Shown in pieces: positions 1-8,324 of a DNA stretch of 64,000 nucleotides; within the stretch, counting starts at the first letter, position 1, and every line of letters begins with the position of its first letter. The stretch comes from Citricoccus muralis (GTDB taxonomy: Bacteria; Actinomycetota; Actinomycetes; Actinomycetales; Micrococcaceae). Location of the stretch: positions 2,356,001 to 2,420,000 of the forward strand of contig NZ_CP121252.1 in assembly GCF_029637705.1 (NCBI RefSeq), in the 5' to 3' direction. The position numbers and the translations under genes were made by a program. The notes under the pieces were generated by a model. That model searched no databases. It saw nothing but the letters and a program-made list of their open reading frames with translations, and had not been told where the DNA came from.

Positions 1-931
1 TCAGCTTGTAGCGGCCGACCTTAGCCAGGTCGTAGCGCTTCTCGGTGAAGTACAGGTTCGACAGCAGCGACTGTGCGGCGTCAACGGCAGCGGGCTCGCC
101 CGGGCGCAGCTTGCGGTAAATGTCGAGCAGGGCCTCATCCTGGCCTTCGGTGCCGTCCTTCTCCAGGGTCAGACGCATGGAGTCGTAGTCGCCGAACTCT
201 TCCAGAATGCGGGACTCGGACCAGCCCAGGGCCTTGAGCAGCACGGTGACGGGCTGCTTGCGCTTGCGGTCCAGACGCACGGAGACCTGATCACGGCGGT
301 CAATCTCCAGCTCGAACCAGGCTCCGCGCGAGGGGATGATGCGCGCGGTGAAGACGTCCTTGTCGGTGGTCTTATCCGGAGCCGACTCGAAGTAGGCGCC
401 CGGGGAGCGAACCAGCTGCGACACGACGACACGCTCGGTGCCGTTGATGACGAAAGTGCCCTTGTCGGTCATCAGCGGGAAGTCGCCCATGAAGACGGTC
501 TGCTGCTTGATCTCGCCGGTGTTGTTGTTCATGAACTCGGCTTTGACGTACAGCGGCGCGGCGTAAGTGGTGTCGCGTTCCTTGCACTCGTCCACCGGCA
601 TCTTCGCATCAGCGAACTCCGGCTCCGCGAAGGACAGCGACATGGTGCCCTGGAAGTCTTCGATCGGAGAAATCTCCTCGAAGATGTCGGCCAGGCCGGA
701 GGTGGTGGCGATCGAATCATCGCCGATCTCCTGGGCGTGGGCGACGCGTGCGGTCCAGCGCTCGTTGCCGACGAGACGGTCGAATGACTCCGTCTGCAGT
801 GCCAGCAGATCCGGCACGTCCAACGGCTCATGGATCTTCGCGAACGAAATACGTCCGGCGCTGGCGGCTGAACGAGGCGAAACGTTCTGGTTGTTAGCGG
901 CTGAATTTTCAGAGGTGCTCGAAGCGACCAA
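1..931 (-). CDS. rpoB: RNA polymerase beta subunit, N-terminal part (cut by window edge)
   Basis: This is the first 310 codons of the RNA polymerase beta subunit. The reverse-strand translation runs from a TTG start at 931 ([12 protein letters not shown]...) through [33 protein letters not shown] and [17 protein letters not shown], and ends at the window edge in [17 protein letters not shown]. These are classic beta-subunit protrusion and lobe blocks. The TTG start was chosen because GAAAGGATC lies about six bases upstream and the protein begins with the short Ser/Ala-rich leader usual for actinobacterial RpoB. The gene follows rplL in the usual r-protein order, but about 8.6 kb of unrelated genes lie between them, so rpoB probably has its own promoter in the 356-bp gap upstream. 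The rifampicin-binding region lies outside the window. Confidence 0.97.
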   Translation of the reverse strand, partial: MVASSTSENSAANNQNVSPRSAASAGRISFAKIHEPLDVPDLLALQTESFDRLVGNERWTARVAHAQEIGDDSIATTSGLADIFEEISPIEDFQGTMSLSFAEPEFADAKMPVDECKERDTTYAAPLYVKAEFMNNNTGEIKQQTVFMGDFPLMTDKGTFVINGTERVVVSQLVRSPGAYFESAPDKTTDKDVFTARIIPSRGAWFELEIDRRDQVSVRLDRKRKQPVTVLLKALGWSESRILEEFGDYDSMRLTLEKDGTEGQDEALLDIYRKLRPGEPAAVDAAQSLLSNLYFTEKRYDLAKVGRYKL

Positions 932-1287
932 GAGGGATCCTTTCACAGACCTTCTTTGTTTTCGTTCGTGTCCACCGCTCCTCGACTCCCTGCCGTCGAG
1001 AAACGATCACCACGGCGGCCCACCGCTATATGAAGGCTCGTACCGTGTACCGTGTATCTTGGATGCGGTCCCCGGTCGCATAGCCCCCGTTTCACTGAAG
1101 TGAACGAGAAGCGGACGAAGGTGGGCACAGCGGTCCCAAGATGGGGATACGCAAAGAACCAGCATAGCTCAACACGCCACGCGCGTCTACCCGAGCTTTC
1201 GTCATCCGCGCCGAGATGTGTTATTGCCCCAGCCTTTCTCCTTCAAGCTGTGTTCGGCGCCACCACATGCCACATTAGGATGGCGCC
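932..1287. other. rpoB / RpiR-regulator divergent intergenic region
   Basis: This 356-bp stretch lies between rpoB (reverse) and an RpiR-family regulator gene (forward) and holds no convincing gene. It must contain the rpoB promoter and leader on the reverse strand and the promoter of the regulator. I see a short tandem GTACCGT repeat near 1040-1055 and a weak TTCAC-TGAA-GTGAA hairpin near 1089-1102. I see no clear -35/-10 pair, so no promoter is called. Confidence 0.4.
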
Positions 1288-2199
1288 ATGACCGAACCTC
1301 AGCCGCCGCGCACGCAGCAGGCGTTTTTGGCCCATGTCCGCGCCAGCGCAGGCCAGCTCGGCCCCGCGGAAAAGCGCGTGGCCGAAACACTGATCGCACA
1401 CCTCGAAGAAATCACCGATCTGGCCACCTCACAGATCGCCCAGCGCGCCGAGACTTCCGCAGCCACCGTGGTGCGCACCTGCCAGCGCCTCGGGTACAGC
1501 GGGTACCACGCACTCAAAGCAGAGATGACGCGGCATCGGTACCTGCGTGACCGTGAGTCACAGCCCAGTGCCCAGCGAGCCGAGGCGGACGAAGCCAGCA
1601 ACCACTCCTCCATCATCGATCGCGTGCTCACGACAGCACAATCCGATCTCGCCAGCGCGGCCGCACTCCTCGATCGCAACGCTTTCGACCGCGCCGTCGA
1701 CGCCCTGGCCAGCGCCCAGCGCATTCTCTTCGTCGGGTCCGGCGAATCCGCCACCCCCGCCCAGGACGCCGCCCTCCGCTTCACCATGGGCGGCCGCCAG
1801 GCGGTGGCTCCGGTCGAGACCCTTTCACAGCAGTTCACCGCCCGCCTGCTCAGCACCGAAGATGCCTGCGTGGCGATCAGCTTCTCGGGCGCCAATCGCC
1901 ACACCCTGGACGCCGTCTCGGCGGCCCGCTCGGCCGGCGCCCGCATCATCAGCATCACCAGTTCCGGGGTCTCTCCCCTGGCCCGGCGCGCGGACATCAG
2001 CCTCGCCACCGGATCCCCGACCCAGGAAACCGAGGTCTTTGTGGGGCGCATCGCCCACACCCTGGTGCTCAATGCCCTCAACCTCGCGGTGCAGCACCAA
2101 TCAGGGGAGCCAACCTTCGGCCCATCCCAGGCCCTCGTCGACGTCTTCGCCCGCACCCTGCGCCCGGAAGTCACCGACGAACCCACCACCGAAACCTAA
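1288..2199 (+). CDS. MurR/RpiR family transcriptional regulator
   Basis: A 303-residue cytoplasmic regulator. The N-terminal RpiR-type helix-turn-helix covers roughly residues 1-80, with the recognition segment TSAATVVRTCQRLGYSGYHA. A SIS (sugar isomerase) domain covers roughly residues 120-265, with FVGSGESATPAQDAALRF and the phosphosugar-binding-like ISFSGANRHTLDAV segment. Members of this family sense phosphorylated sugars or related phosphate esters and control catabolic or uptake operons. The gene directly precedes a run of two phosphohydrolases, an ABC importer and a third phosphatase, so it is the likely local regulator. A 43-bp inverted repeat just downstream of it is a good candidate operator. 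The effector cannot be told from the sequence. Confidence 0.9.
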   Translation: MTEPQPPRTQQAFLAHVRASAGQLGPAEKRVAETLIAHLEEITDLATSQIAQRAETSAATVVRTCQRLGYSGYHALKAEMTRHRYLRDRESQPSAQRAEADEASNHSSIIDRVLTTAQSDLASAAALLDRNAFDRAVDALASAQRILFVGSGESATPAQDAALRFTMGGRQAVAPVETLSQQFTARLLSTEDACVAISFSGANRHTLDAVSAARSAGARIISITSSGVSPLARRADISLATGSPTQETEVFVGRIAHTLVLNALNLAVQHQSGEPTFGPSQALVDVFARTLRPEVTDEPTTET

Positions 2200-2272
2200 C
2201 GAGGATTCCCCCGTCCTTCACATCCAGGTGGCCGCTCGTTCACCTGACGTCCACATGGGTCCGCTGTGATCA

Positions 2273-2315
2273 TTTCGTAACGCCGTTTCATGATCTACGA
2301 AACGCTGTAACGAAA
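2273..2315. promoter_or_regulatory. 43-bp inverted repeat, candidate RpiR operator
   Basis: Two 17-nt arms, TTTCGTAACGCCGTTTC (2273-2289) and GAAACGCTGTAACGAAA (2299-2315), are inverted copies with two mismatches, separated by nine bases. The repeat lies between the regulator stop (2199) and the GTG start of the phosphatase gene (2329). The right arm overlaps the ribosome-binding region. Each arm also holds paired TTTC/GTTTC-type half sites, which suits a dimer-of-dimers SIS-domain regulator. A role as operator or as a 5-prime RNA hairpin masking the ribosome-binding site is inference. Confidence 0.6.
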
Positions 2316-2328
2316 GGATCGACTCCCT

Positions 2329-3069
2329 GTGACCTCCCCCTCGGACGGCGCTTCGATGCCACCCGCAATCGCCAATCTGCGAGCGATCCCGGGCATCGGT
2401 GCACCCCGGATTTTCCGTTCCAGTGCGCTGTGCAGCCTCAGTGCCGCAGCCCGCGAGGAACTGCGCCGGCTCGACCTTGCTGCGGTGATCGACCTGCGCG
2501 AGCGCGGCGAGATCACCGAGGCCCCCGACGAGATCGAGACGGCCACCCCCGGGACCGCCTGGATCAACATCCCGCTGTATCAGGGACCGGTTCCGATGAG
2601 CACGCCCATCGAGCAGGTCTACCGGGATTTGCTCGTTCACCGCCGCCCCCAGCTTTGCGCCGCCGTCAGCGCCGTCGCCCGCTACGCATCGGCCGGTGTG
2701 CTCATGCATTGTAAGGCCGGCAAGGATCGCACGGGTTTGGTCGCGGGGCTCGTGCTGGAAGCAGCTGGGGTGGCGCGTGAGCTGATTGTTGACGACTACG
2801 CCCTCTCGGAGACTGCGCTCTCGGCGCACTACCGGGACCAGGTGCTGGCGATGGTTCACACGGCTGAGTTGGATGACGACGCGGCCGCGGCCGCGCGTCA
2901 GTTGCACCTGCAGAGCCCGCCGGCAGCCCTGCGTAGTGCTCTCGACATGCTCGATCGCGACTACGGTTCGGTCACCGACTACCTGCGTACCGGCGGGGTC
3001 GCCACCGCGGAGATCGACGTGCTGAGGGCGCAGCTGAACCCGGCGGCTCCCCAGGAGGAGGCGTCATGA
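2329..3069 (+). CDS. Tyrosine/dual-specificity-type protein phosphatase (DSP superfamily)
   Basis: A 246-residue phosphatase with the cysteine signature loop HCKAGKDRTGL; the nucleophile is Cys128 and the phosphate-binding Arg is Arg134. The N-terminus (NLRAIPGIGAPRIFRSSAL) and the VIDLRERGEI segment are typical of the bacterial Y_phosphatase3 group that acts on phosphotyrosine or small phosphate esters. The GTG at 2329 is chosen because GAAAGGATCG precedes it by about seven bases. The stop overlaps the next start (ATGA), indicating translational coupling. Its neighbours are two other unrelated phosphohydrolases and an ABC importer, so a small-molecule phosphoester is as plausible a substrate as a protein. 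The C-terminal third (about residues 165-246) is an alpha-helical extension. Confidence 0.85.
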   Translation: MTSPSDGASMPPAIANLRAIPGIGAPRIFRSSALCSLSAAAREELRRLDLAAVIDLRERGEITEAPDEIETATPGTAWINIPLYQGPVPMSTPIEQVYRDLLVHRRPQLCAAVSAVARYASAGVLMHCKAGKDRTGLVAGLVLEAAGVARELIVDDYALSETALSAHYRDQVLAMVHTAELDDDAAAAARQLHLQSPPAALRSALDMLDRDYGSVTDYLRTGGVATAEIDVLRAQLNPAAPQEEAS

Positions 3070-3935
3070 CCTCGACGTTGCCGACGCACCGGCTGGTCCA
3101 TCTCACCGATGCCCATCTCACGGCGGAGTCCCGGTTGCTCCACGACCGGCTCGAACCTTGGTCGCGACTGTTCTCCGCTTTGTCGGCAGCAGCGCAATTT
3201 CGGCCAGACGCCGTGGTGATTTCAGGGGACCTGGGCGAGCGCGGACACAAGATTCATGATCGCGCCGCACCACTGCTCACCCAGGCCGAGGCGCAGTTGG
3301 GATGCCCGGTGATCACGGTGCCCGGCAACCACGACACCCCCGGGGCGATCGGCGAGCGCTTCAACACCTCCCGCACGGCCTCAGGCCCCCACTCGGCGGA
3401 CACCGTCCACGAGATCACCGGGCTGCGGGTGATCGGGCTGGACAGCCACGGCTTCGAACAGCCGCAAGGATGGTTGGATCCAGAGCAGCTGGACTGGCTC
3501 ACTGAGGTGCTGGCGACCCCGGTCGAACATGGCACCGTGCTGCTGCTGCACCATCCGCCGATCCCCACCATCGATCCGTTCCTCTCCACCGTCGGCTTGG
3601 CCAACGCCGAGGAGCTTTCTGAGCGGCTGCACGGCACCGACGTCCGGGTGATGCTCAGCGGCCACCTGCACCTGAGCACTTCCGGGGTGCTCGGTGCGAT
3701 TCCGGTGTGGTCGGGACCGGCCCTGGCCTACAACCACAACCCGTTCACCCCGGCAGGCACCCTGCAGGGGCTGGACTCCAGCTGGCTGAGCGTCGTCGAC
3801 GTGCACGCCCACACCGTGGCTACTTCCGCGGTGCCCATGCAGACGGCCTCCGCCGTGTTCACCCGCCATCTGTCCCCTTCCCCCTCTCCATCCACCCCCT
3901 TCACCTCCGATCACCCCGCTACCGTTCAGGAGTAA
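3066..3935 (+). CDS. Metallophosphoesterase (calcineurin-like, Icc/CpdA type)
   Basis: A 289-residue binuclear-metal phosphoesterase. The ordered family motifs are visible: LTDAHL (Asp15, His17), GDLGERG, GNHDTPG, HHPP, and GHLHLS near the C-terminal end of the domain. This set is typical of class III cyclic-nucleotide and glycerophosphodiester phosphodiesterases. The protein has no signal peptide and is predicted to be cytoplasmic. It overlaps the phosphatase gene upstream by four bases and is followed four bases later by the lipoprotein gene, so the genes are clearly co-transcribed. The Ser/Pro-rich tail (about residues 270-289) is low complexity. The substrate is unknown; the transporter context suggests a phosphodiester taken up from outside. 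Confidence 0.88.
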   Translation: MTSTLPTHRLVHLTDAHLTAESRLLHDRLEPWSRLFSALSAAAQFRPDAVVISGDLGERGHKIHDRAAPLLTQAEAQLGCPVITVPGNHDTPGAIGERFNTSRTASGPHSADTVHEITGLRVIGLDSHGFEQPQGWLDPEQLDWLTEVLATPVEHGTVLLLHHPPIPTIDPFLSTVGLANAEELSERLHGTDVRVMLSGHLHLSTSGVLGAIPVWSGPALAYNHNPFTPAGTLQGLDSSWLSVVDVHAHTVATSAVPMQTASAVFTRHLSPSPSPSTPFTSDHPATVQE

Positions 3936-3939
3936 CCCC

Positions 3940-4980
3940 ATGTACCGTTCCCCGTCCTCCCGTTCCCGCACCATCCTCCTCTCCCTGGCTGCTCTGACCG
4001 CCGCGGCCGCCCTCACCGCCTGTGGCTCCGCATCTGGCGATGATTCCACCGACGCTGCAGCAGCCTCCGGTGAGACCATCACCGTCTACACCTCCGAACC
4101 CCAGGCCAAAATCGACGAGATCGTGGCTGCGTTCGAAGAGCAGCACGACGGCGCCAACGTCGAGGTCTTCCGTGCGGCCACCGGCGAGCTGAAGGCCCGC
4201 CTGGCCACCGAGCAGGAATCCGGCGGCATCCAGGCCGACGTGCTGCTGGCCGCCGATGTTCCCACTTTCGAGGCATACGCTGCCGAGGGCACCCTGGCCG
4301 AGCTCGACATCGACCACGCCGGCGATCTGGAAGACAACCTCGTGGACGAGGAGGGCTTCTGGGTGGGCACCCGCATCATCCCCACCGTCATCGCTTACAA
4401 CACCGAGGTCATCTCCGAGGCACCCAGCAGCTGGGCTGAGCTGACCGACCCCGACTATTCCGGCCAGATCGCCATGCCGAACCCCGATGTCTCGGGTGCG
4501 GCCGCGTTCAACACGGCGGTGTGGCTGGCCGAGGACGAGCTGGGCGAGACGTGGCTGGAGGACCTGGTGGCCAATGATCCGACCGTGTTGGAGAGCAACG
4601 GCCCGGTGGGGCAGGCCGTGGCCGGCGGCACCAACGGCATCGGCATCGTCGTCGACTATGTGATCCGCGAGCTGGCCGAGCAGGGCTCCCCCGTCGATCT
4701 GGAATACCCCACCGACGGTGTCCCCTACGTCTCACAGCCCGCTGGCGTGTTCGCGGACTCGGAGAACCAGGAGACCGCCAACGCCTTTGTCGACTTCCTC
4801 ATCTCCGAGGAGGGCCAGCAGTTGGCCGTCGAGCAGTCCTACCTGCCGGTGCGCGGCGACGTCGGCGTGCCGGAAGGTGCCCCCGAGTTGGCCGAACTGA
4901 ACCTGCTGGACCCGGATCTGGACGAGATCGCCGCCACCCAGACCGAGGCTGTCGACCTCTTCAACTCGATGGTGCAATGA
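3940..4980 (+). CDS. ABC importer substrate-binding lipoprotein (Fe3+/phosphonate-type family)
   Basis: A 346-residue exported binding protein. Residues 1-28 form a lipoprotein signal peptide with lipobox LTAC (Cys28), so it should be anchored to the outer face of the membrane. The mature part (TITVYTSEPQAKIDEIVAAF, then ADVLLAADVPTFEAYAAEG) belongs to the family that includes FbpA/AfuA iron-binding and 2-aminoethylphosphonate-binding proteins. I do not see the paired tyrosines that would clearly mark ferric-iron binding. The nearby phosphatases and RpiR regulator make an organophosphate ligand an alternative to iron. The gene overlaps the permease gene by four bases. Confidence 0.88.
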   Translation: MYRSPSSRSRTILLSLAALTAAAALTACGSASGDDSTDAAAASGETITVYTSEPQAKIDEIVAAFEEQHDGANVEVFRAATGELKARLATEQESGGIQADVLLAADVPTFEAYAAEGTLAELDIDHAGDLEDNLVDEEGFWVGTRIIPTVIAYNTEVISEAPSSWAELTDPDYSGQIAMPNPDVSGAAAFNTAVWLAEDELGETWLEDLVANDPTVLESNGPVGQAVAGGTNGIGIVVDYVIRELAEQGSPVDLEYPTDGVPYVSQPAGVFADSENQETANAFVDFLISEEGQQLAVEQSYLPVRGDVGVPEGAPELAELNLLDPDLDEIAATQTEAVDLFNSMVQ

Positions 4981-6623
4981 GCCAGACCTCTACCACGATT
5001 ATGACTGGCCCCGATGGGGTGCGCTGGCTGCGTTGGGTAGCCTTCGCCCTCATCGGGCTCGTCGTGATCTACCCACTCATCGCGTTGACGGTGATGGGCG
5101 CCCGCCCCGACGCCCTGGCCGCCCTGGCTCGCCCCGCTGTCGGCCAGGCCACCCTCAACTCGATCCTCTCCGCCACCGGTTCTGCCCTCGGGGCCACCGT
5201 GCTGGGCGCGTTCTTCGCCCTGGCGCTGGACCGTTTCGCGTTCCCCGGACGCCAGGTGCTGCGCTGGCTGATCCTGTTGCCCTTCCTCATCCCGCCGTTC
5301 ATCGGCGCGATGTCGTGGATGGCGCTCCTCGGCGTCAACGGTCCGGTGAATCAGCTGCTCTCCGCCCTCGGAATGGACACCCGGATCTCGATTTTCGGCG
5401 GCTGGGGCGTGGTCTTCCTCCTCACCGTGCATTCCTACCCGATGGCGTACCTGGTGATCTCGGGAACCCTGAAGCGGATCCCCGGCAACCTGGAAGAAGC
5501 CGCCCGCATCGCCGGCGCCTCGCCCTGGCGGGTGCTGACCACCGTGACCCTGCCCCTGATGCGTCCCGGCCTGGTGGCTGCCTTCATTCTCACCGTCGTC
5601 GCAAATCTCTCCGATTTTGGGATCCCCGCCCTGATTGGCCTGCCCGAGCGCTACACCACCCTGACCACGTTGGTGTACCGGGAATTATCCTCGTCAACGA
5701 CGACGAACCCGCTGCCTGCCGTCTCCGCTATGGGGCTGGTGTTGATGGCATTGGCGGTGCTCGCCGTCCTCGCCCAGCGCCGGTTGCCCCAGGATGCGCA
5801 GCTCACCGCCGGGGCCGCCTCCGCCCGGTTCGACGTCGGCGCCATCCCCCGCGCCGGCCTGGCACTACTGTCTTGGGGCTGGGCGCTGGTCGTCTGCGTC
5901 CTTCCCCTGTTCGCGCTGGCTTCCCAGGCGCTGCTGCCCGCCCCCGGGGTGCCGCTCACCTGGGAAAACCTCACTCTGACCAATATTGACCGCGCCCTGA
6001 GTTCCCCCGGAGCGATGTCCGGAGTGCAGAACTCGGTGCTGCTCGCCGGAGGGTCAGCCCTCGCGTGCATGGTGCTGGGCTTGGTGGTCGCGATGTTGCT
6101 CGTGCGTGTGCGCCACCGCAGCAACGCCCTGCTGGACGGCCTGGCCACCCTCCCCCAGGCCCTGCCCGGGCTGGTCATCGCGGTGGGCTGGCTACTCATC
6201 GCTCCGCAGCTGGGCATCTTCAACACGCCCTGGGTCATCCTGGGCGCCTATGTGATGGCGTTCTTGGCGATCGTCGTGCAACAGGTGCGGGCCCCCCTGA
6301 GCACCATCTCTGCATCGCTCGAAGAAGCCGCGCAGATCTCCGGGGCCTCGCGATTACGCGCCCTGGTCGACGTCAGCGCCCGACTGGCGCTGCCGGTGCT
6401 CGCATCCGCCGGACTGGTGGTGTTCCTCACCGCCGTCCGCGAGCTGACCATCTCCATCCTGTTGGTGGCCCCGGGGACCCAGACCCTCGGCGTGACCATC
6501 TTCAACCTGCAGCAAGCCGGGGATTACAACTCCGCCTCCGCGCTGGCCCTGGTGGTCGTGATCGTCGGGATCATCGGCCTCAGTACCGCAGCCGCCATCA
6601 CCGCACGGCAGTCGAAAGGCTGA
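4977..6623 (+). CDS. ABC importer permease, fused double-permease (FbpB type)
   Basis: A 548-residue integral membrane protein with about 12 hydrophobic segments. It has two tandem permease modules, each with an EAA cytoplasmic loop: EEAARIAGASPWRVL near residue 172 and EEAAQISGASRLRAL near residue 448. This duplicated layout is typical of FbpB/AfuB and PhnU-like permeases, where one polypeptide supplies both halves of the pore. The start overlaps the lipoprotein stop (ATGA). The ATPase gene follows after 40 bases, completing the importer. Substrate specificity cannot be read from the sequence. Confidence 0.9.
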   Translation: MSQTSTTIMTGPDGVRWLRWVAFALIGLVVIYPLIALTVMGARPDALAALARPAVGQATLNSILSATGSALGATVLGAFFALALDRFAFPGRQVLRWLILLPFLIPPFIGAMSWMALLGVNGPVNQLLSALGMDTRISIFGGWGVVFLLTVHSYPMAYLVISGTLKRIPGNLEEAARIAGASPWRVLTTVTLPLMRPGLVAAFILTVVANLSDFGIPALIGLPERYTTLTTLVYRELSSSTTTNPLPAVSAMGLVLMALAVLAVLAQRRLPQDAQLTAGAASARFDVGAIPRAGLALLSWGWALVVCVLPLFALASQALLPAPGVPLTWENLTLTNIDRALSSPGAMSGVQNSVLLAGGSALACMVLGLVVAMLLVRVRHRSNALLDGLATLPQALPGLVIAVGWLLIAPQLGIFNTPWVILGAYVMAFLAIVVQQVRAPLSTISASLEEAAQISGASRLRALVDVSARLALPVLASAGLVVFLTAVRELTISILLVAPGTQTLGVTIFNLQQAGDYNSASALALVVVIVGIIGLSTAAAITARQSKG

Positions 6624-6663
6624 CCGGATTCCGCTCGACCCTCCTCAGGATCAGGACCCACCC

Positions 6664-7776
6664 ATGGCAACCATCACCCTCTCCCAGCTCACCCACCGCT
6701 ACGGCGCAGGACAGCTCGGTCTATCCGATATCGATCTCGAAGTGGCCGAAGGCGAGTTCGTCGCCCTCATCGGCCCCTCCGGTTCGGGCAAAACCACGCT
6801 GCTGCGCACCATCGCCGGATTCCTGCGCCCCTCCTCCGGGGTCATCCGCATCGGCGAGCGCGAGGTGGTCTCCCACGACGGCGCCTGGGTGCCACCGGAG
6901 CGGCGCCGCCTGGGCATGGTCTTCCAGGATCACGCCGTCTGGCCGCATTTGAGCGTCCAGAAGAACGTGTCCTACCCGCTACGCCGCACCGGCACTCCGC
7001 GGCGGGACCTTGATACCCGAGTGGCCGAGGTCATCGAGCAGGTCGGGCTCAGCGACTACGCCTCACGGATGCCGAACCAGCTCTCCGGAGGTCAGCGGCA
7101 GCGCGTCGCCCTGGCCCGCGCCATCGTGGCCCGCCCGCAAGCATTGCTGCTCGACGAGGCCCTCTCCGCCCTGGACGAGCCGCTGCGCGCTCGACTGCGG
7201 ATGGAGATCAAGCGCCTCACCCGCGAAGAACACCTCACCACCGTCCATGTCACCCACGATCGGGCCGAAGCCATTGCCCTGGCGGATCGGCTCGTGGTGC
7301 TCAACCACGGAGAGATCGTCCAGATCGGCACCCCACAGCAGCTCTTGCGCGAGCCCGCTTCGAGTTTCGTCGCGACGTTCCTCGCAGATGCCACCCGTTT
7401 CCACGGCGTCGTCTCGGGCCACCGCTTCTACCCGCAGCACCCGCATCTGCGTCCACCGGCTGGCATTACCTGGGTGGACCAGCACCAGCGTGGCGAGAGC
7501 ACCCACCACGCCACCCTCACGGTGTCCCCCGACGACGTGCGACTCACCCGCTTGGACCCCACCGCCACCCCACCCGAGGATCATGCCCGGGTGGTGTCTG
7601 TGTTGCACGGCCAGCACGGCGTCGAGGTGAGCATTGATTGGGCGGGCACCGCCACCCGGGTCTTCCAGCGCAGCACCGATCTGGTGGAAGGCGATGCGGT
7701 GCGCGTGGAGATCGGTCACGCGCGCCTCTTCGTGGGTGGGCCCGCCCGTCAGGACGCCACCGTAGGAGCGTGGTGA
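6664..7776 (+). CDS. ABC importer ATPase (FbpC/PotA type)
   Basis: A 370-residue nucleotide-binding subunit. The visible motifs are Walker A GPSGSGKTT, Q-loop VFQDHAVWPHLSV, signature LSGGQRQR, Walker B LLLDEALSALDEPLR and the switch His in HVTHDRAEA. After residue 240 a TOBE-like C-terminal region follows, as in FbpC and MalK-type ATPases, and may carry regulation. It is the third transporter gene in the operon. The TGA stop lies inside the GTGA start of the histidine phosphatase gene, so translation is probably coupled. Confidence 0.93.
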   Translation: MATITLSQLTHRYGAGQLGLSDIDLEVAEGEFVALIGPSGSGKTTLLRTIAGFLRPSSGVIRIGEREVVSHDGAWVPPERRRLGMVFQDHAVWPHLSVQKNVSYPLRRTGTPRRDLDTRVAEVIEQVGLSDYASRMPNQLSGGQRQRVALARAIVARPQALLLDEALSALDEPLRARLRMEIKRLTREEHLTTVHVTHDRAEAIALADRLVVLNHGEIVQIGTPQQLLREPASSFVATFLADATRFHGVVSGHRFYPQHPHLRPPAGITWVDQHQRGESTHHATLTVSPDDVRLTRLDPTATPPEDHARVVSVLHGQHGVEVSIDWAGTATRVFQRSTDLVEGDAVRVEIGHARLFVGGPARQDATVGAW

Positions 7777-8324
7777 ACGTGCGCTGGGCACTAGTGCGGC
7801 ATGGCCAGACCGAGTGGAATCAACTGCGACTCTTGCAAGGGGTCACCGATAATGTGCTCACCGCGGCCGGTCGCCATCAAGCATCCCTGGCCGGGGGGGA
7901 TCTCTCGCGGTACGGGGTCTGGGATCGGATCGTCTCCTCTCCCTTGATCCGCGCCCGACAGACCGCCGAGCGCATCGCGGACATCATCGGCACCCCCGTC
8001 CTCGAGATCGCCGACGACCTCGCCGAGCGTGATTTCGGTTTTGCGGAGGGCGCCTCGGTCGCGGGGCTCGACGACGCCGAGCGCCAGGCGCTGATGAACC
8101 AGGGCGAGTCCGAGGACTCAGTATTGGCCCGCGCCCACACGGTTTGTGTGCGGCTGGCAGCACAGCACCCCGACGAGCGGATTGTCTTGGTCACCCACGG
8201 CACCCTGATCCGTACCGTGCTGGACCACGCCTACCACACCTCGACGCCGCGCGTGGACAATGGTGAGGTCGCCTACGTCGACGCCGCGCTGCTCACCCGG
8301 CCGATCTCGCTCCAGAAGTCCTAA
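7773..8324 (+). CDS. Histidine phosphatase (phosphoglycerate-mutase-like) family protein
   Basis: A 183-residue protein of the histidine phosphatase superfamily. The RHG motif LVRHGQTEWNQ near the N-terminus carries the catalytic His, PLIRARQTAERI supplies the second Arg, and VTHGTLIRTVL carries the second His. The GTG at 7773 is chosen because TAGGAG precedes it closely and it overlaps the ATPase stop; an in-frame GTG at 7779 is the alternative. It is the third phosphohydrolase in this operon and has no homology to the other two. Likely activity is hydrolysis of a small phosphate ester. It ends four bases inside the convergent acyltransferase gene. Confidence 0.88.
   Translation: MNVRWALVRHGQTEWNQLRLLQGVTDNVLTAAGRHQASLAGGDLSRYGVWDRIVSSPLIRARQTAERIADIIGTPVLEIADDLAERDFGFAEGASVAGLDDAERQALMNQGESEDSVLARAHTVCVRLAAQHPDERIVLVTHGTLIRTVLDHAYHTSTPRVDNGEVAYVDAALLTRPISLQKS

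Noticed and set aside
1036-1056. Short tandem GTACCGT repeat
   Set aside because: Only two partial units; no array, so it is not a CRISPR or tandem-repeat locus. No CRISPR array was seen anywhere in the window.
1299-2189. A 296-codon reverse-strand frame opposite the RpiR gene
   Set aside because: The forward frame has the helix-turn-helix and SIS motifs and continues into a coherent operon; the reverse frame is Arg/Ser-rich without motifs.
3940-7776. Firm annotation as a ferric iron importer
   Set aside because: The family includes phosphonate and other importers, the iron-binding tyrosine pair is not evident, and the flanking phosphohydrolases and RpiR regulator point elsewhere.
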